From Dyadobacter sediminis (GTDB taxonomy: Bacteria > Bacteroidota > Bacteroidia > Cytophagales > Spirosomataceae): a stretch of 64,000 nt of DNA. This document shows positions 59,493-64,000 of this stretch, one piece after another. The position numbers and the translations under genes are program-made. The notes beneath the pieces are model-generated. The model saw nothing but the letters and a program-made list of their open reading frames with translations. It was not told where the DNA came from and ran no database searches. The number at the start of each line of letters is the position of its first letter. The first letter of the stretch is position 1. The DNA lies in contig NZ_VCEI01000025.1 in the NCBI RefSeq assembly GCF_005860765.1, positions 496,001-560,000 on the forward strand, in the 5' to 3' direction.

Positions 59493-60768
59493 CAGAGTTG
59501 TCATTACCGGACTGGGTGTCGTGGCGCCAAATGGTGTCGGACTGGAAGCATTTGAATCGGCGCTGCGCGCAGGCCGGTCAGGAATCCGCTTTGACAGGGA
59601 ACTGGAAGAACTGAAATTTTCATGTCAGATTTCCGGTAAGCCCCAGCTCGGTGAAGCTGACATTGCACCGTATTTCAGTCCACTGGAGCTCCGTAATTTC
59701 AACAGCAAAGGTATCATGTACGGTGTAATTGCCGGAATGGACTCCTGGAAAGATGCCGGATTGCCGCTTTCTGACAATGAGGAGCCATTCTGGGACTACG
59801 GACTGGTTTTTGGCTCCGGAACATCCGGAATCGACAGGTTTCGGGAAGCCATATACGACATCGATGCACTGAATGTCAGACGACTGGGAAGTACCGTTGT
59901 ACTCCAGACCATGAATAGTGGAGTGTCTGCATATCTTTCCGGCAAACTTGGACTGGGCAATCAGGTTATTACCAATTCCTCAGCATGCAGCACAGGAACC
60001 GAGAGTCTGTTGATGGCCTATGAACGCATCCGCAGCGGAAAAGCCAGCGTGGTCCTTTCCGGCGCAACCAGTGACAGCGGTCCTTATATCTGGGGCGGAT
60101 TTGATGCGATGAAAGTGTGTACGTATAAATATAACCAGGAGCCTGAACAGGGATCCAGGCCAATGAGCAGCAATGCCAGCGGTTTTGTACCCGGCAGCGG
60201 CGCCGGCGCGCTTGTGGTAGAATCACTGGATCACGCAAGGGCAAGAGGAGCTCGAATTTATGCAGAAGTACTGGGCGGCCATGTAAATTCCGGCGGGCAG
60301 CGCGGCAAGGGTTCTATGACTGCTCCCAATTCCATAGCTGTTCAACGGTGCATCCGGGAGGCACTCCTTCATGCAGGTGTTACGGCAAATGAGGTGGATT
60401 TGATCAATGGACACCTTACTGCAACAGCTATGGACGCTACGGAAATCCAGAACTGGGTGGAGGCACTGGACAGATCTGGGACGGATTTTCCGTACATTAA
60501 TACGTTAAAGGGAATGACAGGACATTGTCTGACGGCGGCAGGAAGCATAGAGTGTGTAGCTTCGGTTTTGCAGTTACATAACAATTTTATATTTCCAAAT
60601 ATTAATTGTGAAGTGCAGCATCCTGAAATCCTGAAGTTGGTGGACAGTGAAAAGATCCCGCGGGAAACGCTGAACCGGCAATCCCGAATTCTGATCAAAG
60701 CCAGCTTTGGTTTTGGTGATATCAATGCTTGTATCGTTTTAAAAAAATACTCTGAATCTGATGCCTAA
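59485..60768 (+). CDS. Beta-ketoacyl-ACP synthase II-type (FabF-like)
   Basis: 427 aa. Thiolase-fold condensing enzyme with Cys in ITNSSACSTGTESLLMA, His in LINGHLTATAMDATEIQNW and second His in LKGMTGHCLTAAGSIECVAS, so all three catalytic positions are present. The first His motif (usually NAHGTST) is altered to NGHLTAT, as in secondary-metabolism ketosynthases. Overlaps the dehydratase by 8 bases and the ACP by 8 bases. Confidence 0.92.
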   Translation: MDNRVVITGLGVVAPNGVGLEAFESALRAGRSGIRFDRELEELKFSCQISGKPQLGEADIAPYFSPLELRNFNSKGIMYGVIAGMDSWKDAGLPLSDNEEPFWDYGLVFGSGTSGIDRFREAIYDIDALNVRRLGSTVVLQTMNSGVSAYLSGKLGLGNQVITNSSACSTGTESLLMAYERIRSGKASVVLSGATSDSGPYIWGGFDAMKVCTYKYNQEPEQGSRPMSSNASGFVPGSGAGALVVESLDHARARGARIYAEVLGGHVNSGGQRGKGSMTAPNSIAVQRCIREALLHAGVTANEVDLINGHLTATAMDATEIQNWVEALDRSGTDFPYINTLKGMTGHCLTAAGSIECVASVLQLHNNFIFPNINCEVQHPEILKLVDSEKIPRETLNRQSRILIKASFGFGDINACIVLKKYSESDA

Positions 60769-61015
60769 CGAAAATTTAATAAACCGCCTTAAAGCTATTG
60801 TAAGTACGTATGCTCAAAACAAGGAAGCGCTGAATTCCATTAATGAAGAAACGGACTTTATCAATGACCTGAAAATAAATTCAGCAAATCTGGTGGATGT
60901 GATTCTCGACGTTGAAGAAGAATTCGACATTGTGATCGATAACGATGCCATGGAAAAGATGCTTACTGTAAAAGCTTCCATAGCCGTTATTGAGGCTAAG
61001 CTTAGCGAAAAATGA
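60761..61015 (+). CDS. Acyl carrier protein
   Basis: 84 aa, acidic, four-helix pattern. The phosphopantetheine Ser lies in DLKINSANLVDVILDVEEEF, where classical ACPs read D-S-L/M; helix II continues EEEFDIVIDNDAMEKM. Overlaps the ketosynthase start of stop region and is followed by a phosphopantetheinyl transferase overlapping it by 4 bases. Dedicated carrier of the cluster. Confidence 0.9.
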   Translation: MPNENLINRLKAIVSTYAQNKEALNSINEETDFINDLKINSANLVDVILDVEEEFDIVIDNDAMEKMLTVKASIAVIEAKLSEK

Positions 61016-61467
61016 TCGGCAATGACCTAGTCGATCTCTACTGTGCTTCAATCGAAAGCAACTGGAAAAGAAAAGGGTTTCTGGATAAACTATTTACAAC
61101 GTCTGAAAAAACACAGATCCGTTCCGGTGAAAACCCCTTTCTGCTGGTTTGGAAATACTGGACGATGAAAGAAGCAGCCTATAAAATATATTCCCGCATG
61201 ACCGGGATCAGAAGTTTTGCTCCGGTAAAACTTTGCTGTACACTGGGTGAGCACACTTTTGGGACCGTACAGATTGATGATTTGAAATTTTATACCTGTA
61301 CTGAAATGACTGAAAACTATATTCACACAATTGCTGGCCTTCAGTCAGATCAGCTGGCCAAAATCAGGATTGAAATTATTCATTACTCTGGCGAACTGCC
61401 GGCATATGCTTCAAAAAATCCGGCCTGCGTAAGTCATCACGGGCACTATCTCGCTCTGGTTTATTGA
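61012..61467 (+). CDS. 4'-phosphopantetheinyl transferase
   Basis: 151 aa, AcpS-like. MIGNDLVDLYCASIESNWKR has the first metal Asp, and VWKYWTMKEAAYKIYSRMTG the W-x2-KEA-x3-K motif. It would activate the adjacent ACP. ATGA overlap with the ACP gene. Confidence 0.88.
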   Translation: MIGNDLVDLYCASIESNWKRKGFLDKLFTTSEKTQIRSGENPFLLVWKYWTMKEAAYKIYSRMTGIRSFAPVKLCCTLGEHTFGTVQIDDLKFYTCTEMTENYIHTIAGLQSDQLAKIRIEIIHYSGELPAYASKNPACVSHHGHYLALVY

Positions 61468-61630
61468 TCCGGATTTTTTATCAGTTTATTCAAGATACTG
61501 TTAGCCATGGTCCATCTTATGCGCAAAGGTTTCCATTTGTATGCTGCAATGTGAAATATATAAAGTGTATTACGCTGAAATAGCCTTGCACTAACGCTGT
61601 AATTTTATGAAGGTGAATGGTCTAATTGTG
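61468..61630. other. Short gap after the PPTase
   Basis: No gene seen. It precedes two fragments on the minus strand that fill most of 61468-61882. Confidence 0.4.
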
Positions 61631-61728
61631 TCAATAAGAATCGACTACCAGCTGTTTTAATTTTTGGTTTTCCTTCACGAGTTGCCGAAGTTTCCGCAAT
61701 TCAGATACACCTAAACCAGCATACGTCT
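61631..61728 (-). pseudogene. IS3-family OrfA C-terminal remnant
   Basis: Reading the minus strand to the TGA at 61631: YAGLGVSELRKLRQLVKENQ then KLKQLVVDSY. This is the zipper-like end of an IS3-type OrfA. It begins abruptly inside the start of a DUF3291-like gene (next entry). Only about 33 codons remain. Confidence 0.7.
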
Positions 61729-61818
61729 TGCATCTACGAATTCTTTCATCACAGGGTCATAGATATCAACTCCCTTCATTTTAGCCACATTAATTTGAGC
61801 CAGTTGGTATTGCTGCAT
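61729..61818 (-). pseudogene. DUF3291 N-terminal remnant
   Basis: From the ATG at 61818: MQQYQLAQINVAKMKGVDIY then DPVMKEFVDA matches the opening of DUF3291 proteins. After about 30 codons the sequence switches to IS3 OrfA, so the gene was destroyed by an insertion of which only a scar remains. Confidence 0.7.
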
Positions 61819-61882
61819 CACTATGGATTACTGGTTTGAATCATTCGGCAGTGGCTAATGTTTGAAGCTGCTATATGCATTA

Positions 61883-63229
61883 CTATAAATTGCAGCTCAA
61901 TCCGAAACTAAATGAGAAATTTGATCTGAGGTAGGCAGAACCTAGTTGCCAGCCGCTTGTTTTGCCGCTTAGGCCAACCGCAAGCGCTACGTTTCTTGTG
62001 ATCCGGTACCGGGCGTCAACTTGGAGCGCTCCGCCTGTTACTTTTGAATCAGACAAGAAATCTTTTGGCTGGTCCCACATCCGTAGGATCAGGTCTGCTT
62101 CCAGGCGCTTTGTGATTTCTTTGTTATAAGTACCCAAATCAAGCCCGTAACCTTCGGATTTGTAATTGCTGAATTTGTGGATTCCAAACAAAATATTTCT
62201 GTTCCGAAATTGAACCGGAAGGGTTAACGAAATATCATTTCCAAAGTGCGTAGGAGTATATTGCATCAAAAAGTTAAATGAGGAATGCCTGCCCAGGGGA
62301 ATGCGGTTGATGAAGAATATAGCCGGGTTCACGAAATTAAGCAGGGATAACTTCTTTTGTTTTAACAAATACCGCTGCGCCTCCAAGGACAAGTCCGAGT
62401 AGCCGATCCTTCGGTTGACACCCTCACCATTAGGGAATTTATCCCTGTCTGTGTAGGGCTTTTCAGGACTGAACATATCGTAGGCCCAGGCGGTGAGATC
62501 GGCACCTGCAAAATCACGCTGCTTAGGATCCGGACTTTCACTTTTTGCGCCCCAGACTTTCACTGAATCCGTCATCGGACTGGCTGAAAATTTGAAATAA
62601 TCCCATACATACCACGCATTGTACAGAATGAGCGCGTTTTTTGATAACGTCCTTCTTTTGTAAAAATCCTGAACGGATATTTTTCTGTTCAACAGCACTT
62701 CTGACTGTACGCCTGCAACATACGCGTAAAGAAGCTGATCAGGATTACTGCTTTTAAGTGAGGCCAGATCCTGATCACTGATGCCATACACTGTTCCGTC
62801 CCATCGGTGCAGAAACCAGTTCCCGTTTTTGGAATCCATATTGTTGATACCCAGAACCGACCGGTGGAATTCTTCATGCGCCCAAACGCCCAGCGGAATA
62901 GGGAGCTCACTTCCGTACTTAACAAACCCTGCACTCAACAGATACTTGAATCCTGCATTTAACACCTTTCTGCCAGATGTGTACGGTTGCTTTTTTGGCT
63001 TAAAAAGCCCGTTTCCAAGCTTATCGATGCCCATATAGCCAAGCTCATAGAAGTCGGCAGAGAATTCCAGTGCCTGGGTCATCGAAGGATAGCGGTAGGG
63101 GAGGTCCGTGTTCTGGGGAAGATCAATGACGGGTACCGAAAGGCGAAGCTGGTATCGCACGGAATCCTGGCCGTGTGACCAACCCACCAACGCCAAGAAG
63201 GCAACAACTAAACATGCAAATTTTTTCAT
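61883..63229 (-). CDS. Secreted/outer-membrane protein with HExxH motif (448 aa)
   Basis: Signal peptide MKKFACLVVAFLALVGWSHG. In the N-terminal half VWAHEEFHRSVLG holds an HExxH sequence (His118, Glu119, His122) like that of zinc metallopeptidases. The C-terminal 170 residues are alternating strands (SLTLPVQFRNRNILFGIHKF; ALAVGLSGKTSGWQLGSAYL) ending NFSFSFGLSCNL, a barrel-like end with aromatic residues. A protease domain fused to an outer-membrane barrel is a possible reading, but the metal site could be accidental. No family recognised. Confidence 0.6.
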   Translation of the reverse strand: MKKFACLVVAFLALVGWSHGQDSVRYQLRLSVPVIDLPQNTDLPYRYPSMTQALEFSADFYELGYMGIDKLGNGLFKPKKQPYTSGRKVLNAGFKYLLSAGFVKYGSELPIPLGVWAHEEFHRSVLGINNMDSKNGNWFLHRWDGTVYGISDQDLASLKSSNPDQLLYAYVAGVQSEVLLNRKISVQDFYKRRTLSKNALILYNAWYVWDYFKFSASPMTDSVKVWGAKSESPDPKQRDFAGADLTAWAYDMFSPEKPYTDRDKFPNGEGVNRRIGYSDLSLEAQRYLLKQKKLSLLNFVNPAIFFINRIPLGRHSSFNFLMQYTPTHFGNDISLTLPVQFRNRNILFGIHKFSNYKSEGYGLDLGTYNKEITKRLEADLILRMWDQPKDFLSDSKVTGGALQVDARYRITRNVALAVGLSGKTSGWQLGSAYLRSNFSFSFGLSCNL

Positions 63230-63542
63230 GGCTAAAAAGATTAATTATTATTTCAACGCTCTTATTAATGTTGATCAAAAATGATCTTATTTGAGCAAAA
63301 TTAATCAAAATCAAGTCGTGAGCTATCGGAATGGGTAGAAGATTGCTGTGAAGTTCGTGAACGGCTGGTGAAGCCGATCTTCCAAGGCCAGCGCAGCGGT
63401 AGAGCTGGTATTTACTGCTTACATTTTCATGAGAAACTTCTTATCAATTCATATAAAAAAAACAGAGGTAGGAGTCAAATGATGATCTTAAATTGACCTT
63501 GCAGTAAAATCCATACGAAATGCTGAAACAGAAAAAGTTGAC
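63230..63542. other. Intergenic stretch, no gene supported
   Basis: A 313-base stretch without a convincing ORF, repeat or terminator. It includes the upstream region of the HExxH protein gene. Confidence 0.4.
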
Positions 63543-63905
63543 GTGTTAGCATTTAATATACAGGGCACAATTGCCTGGAAAGCAGGTATGAACGGTTCGG
63601 ACATTCAAAATTCGTTTATTGTCTCATCCATCAGGATACGATATGAAATTCGAAAGCTCAGGAGTGAAATCAGGCTATATTTTGGTGAATTCGACAATTT
63701 CAAACCTGATGATACATGGCTGGGCGAAATGAAATTAAACTTTGTAGGTATTAAATCAGGTCGCCACAATGTCTGTGTAAATGAGGAGATTGTTCATAGA
63801 ATATGTTCTGGTATTATATCCCTAAGTTTAAAAAATAAAAACTCATCGGATGTTTGTTTTCAAATGCAATATGGGAAACGGCTTTCCGCTGAAATCAAGC
63901 GGTGA
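63543..63905 (+). CDS. Uncertain ORF (120 aa)
   Basis: Starts with GTG; the sequence (LAFNIQGTIAWKAGMNGSDI, then YEIRKLRSEIRLYFGEFDNF) has no recognised family. Its 3' 60 bases overlap the end of the GNAT gene on the other strand. The frame continues upstream without an ATG to a stop about 55 bases before. It may be a remnant or a small real gene; low confidence. Confidence 0.3.
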   Translation: MLAFNIQGTIAWKAGMNGSDIQNSFIVSSIRIRYEIRKLRSEIRLYFGEFDNFKPDDTWLGEMKLNFVGIKSGRHNVCVNEEIVHRICSGIISLSLKNKNSSDVCFQMQYGKRLSAEIKR

Positions 63906-64000
63906 ACGGCCGACAACCTTAAATCCTGTTTTTATATAAAATTTCAGTGCTTCCTGATTGTCCTCATTGACATCAACTTCCCAGGCCTGCAGCTGCTGAA
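63843..64000 (-). CDS. GNAT-family acetyltransferase, C-terminal part (5' end outside window)
   Basis: Reading inward from the window edge on the minus strand: QAWEVDVNEDNQEALKFYIK then TGFKVVGRSPLDFSGKPFPI and LHLKTNIR, stop at 63843. NExNxxALxFYxKxGFxVVGR is the acetyl-CoA-binding and dimer end of GNAT N-acetyltransferases. Start and A motif lie beyond the window. Confidence 0.85.
   Translation of the reverse strand, partial: QQLQAWEVDVNEDNQEALKFYIKTGFKVVGRSPLDFSGKPFPILHLKTNIR

Overview
The window looks like chromosomal DNA of a Bacteroidetes bacterium, most likely of the Cytophagales (Spirosomaceae/Dyadobacter-like; genus not provable from sequence alone). Supports are an exact Bacteroidetes-type promoter (TTG-N19-TAnnTTTG) in front of tRNA-Ser, type IX secretion C-terminal sorting domains, a TonB-dependent receptor with an N-terminal carboxypeptidase-regulatory-like domain, and PadR plus prefix-domain FtsX permease pairs.

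Layout. 1-950: 3' part of tilS and tRNA-Ser(TGA). 898-30067: a 29.2-kb integrated element (element 1), bounded by identical 17-bp copies of the tRNA-Ser 3' end and carrying a tyrosine recombinase beside attL and repeated CGGGACAAAT arm-type sites just inside both ends. It holds an AT-rich cargo block (membrane coiled-coil protein, AlbA_2 protein, AbiH-like abortive infection protein) around a UmuDC-type mutagenesis pair; one leftward late operon of about 20 genes (19530 to 8043) with a GH24 lysozyme, a holin-like protein, spanin-like overlapping ORFs, a knob-bearing spike-like protein, a 694-aa surface protein and about ten small proteins with a single membrane span; a second moron block (T9SS-sorted lipase, LRAT/NlpC-like protein, 555-aa secreted protein); a rightmost control block with an HUH rolling-circle replication initiator, small early genes and an XRE repressor with paired operators. 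I find no terminase, portal, HK97-type capsid, tail gene or packaging ATPase. The best reading is a temperate, tailless, probably membrane-containing phage replicating through an HUH Rep, in the general direction of the Flavobacterium phage FLiP but much larger and integrative. This is the main candidate for an undescribed system.

30051-50057: a probable second, decayed element in the same tRNA site. It starts with the 17-bp core, has its own terminator and an integrase cut off by nested IS3-family elements, and ends near a slightly degenerate third core copy (50046-50057) with its own 12-bp-phased arm repeats, one of which recurs inverted next to the broken integrase. Inside are two surface proteins, a DUF3253 protein, a GC-richer TonB receptor/PepSY pair, and a three-gene operon led by a giant kinase-AAA-GAF-adenylate cyclase protein.

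50060-64000: chromosome with several gene remnants (S24 peptidase, alpha/beta hydrolase, IS1182-like, IS3-like, DUF3291), a PadR/FtsX permease pair, a PQQ-repeat lipoprotein, and a compact divergent biosynthetic cluster in which a type III polyketide synthase and methyltransferase face a dedicated type II fatty-acid set (enoyl reductase, dehydratase, ketosynthase, ACP, phosphopantetheinyl transferase). The window ends in a secreted HExxH-containing protein and the C-terminus of a GNAT acetyltransferase.
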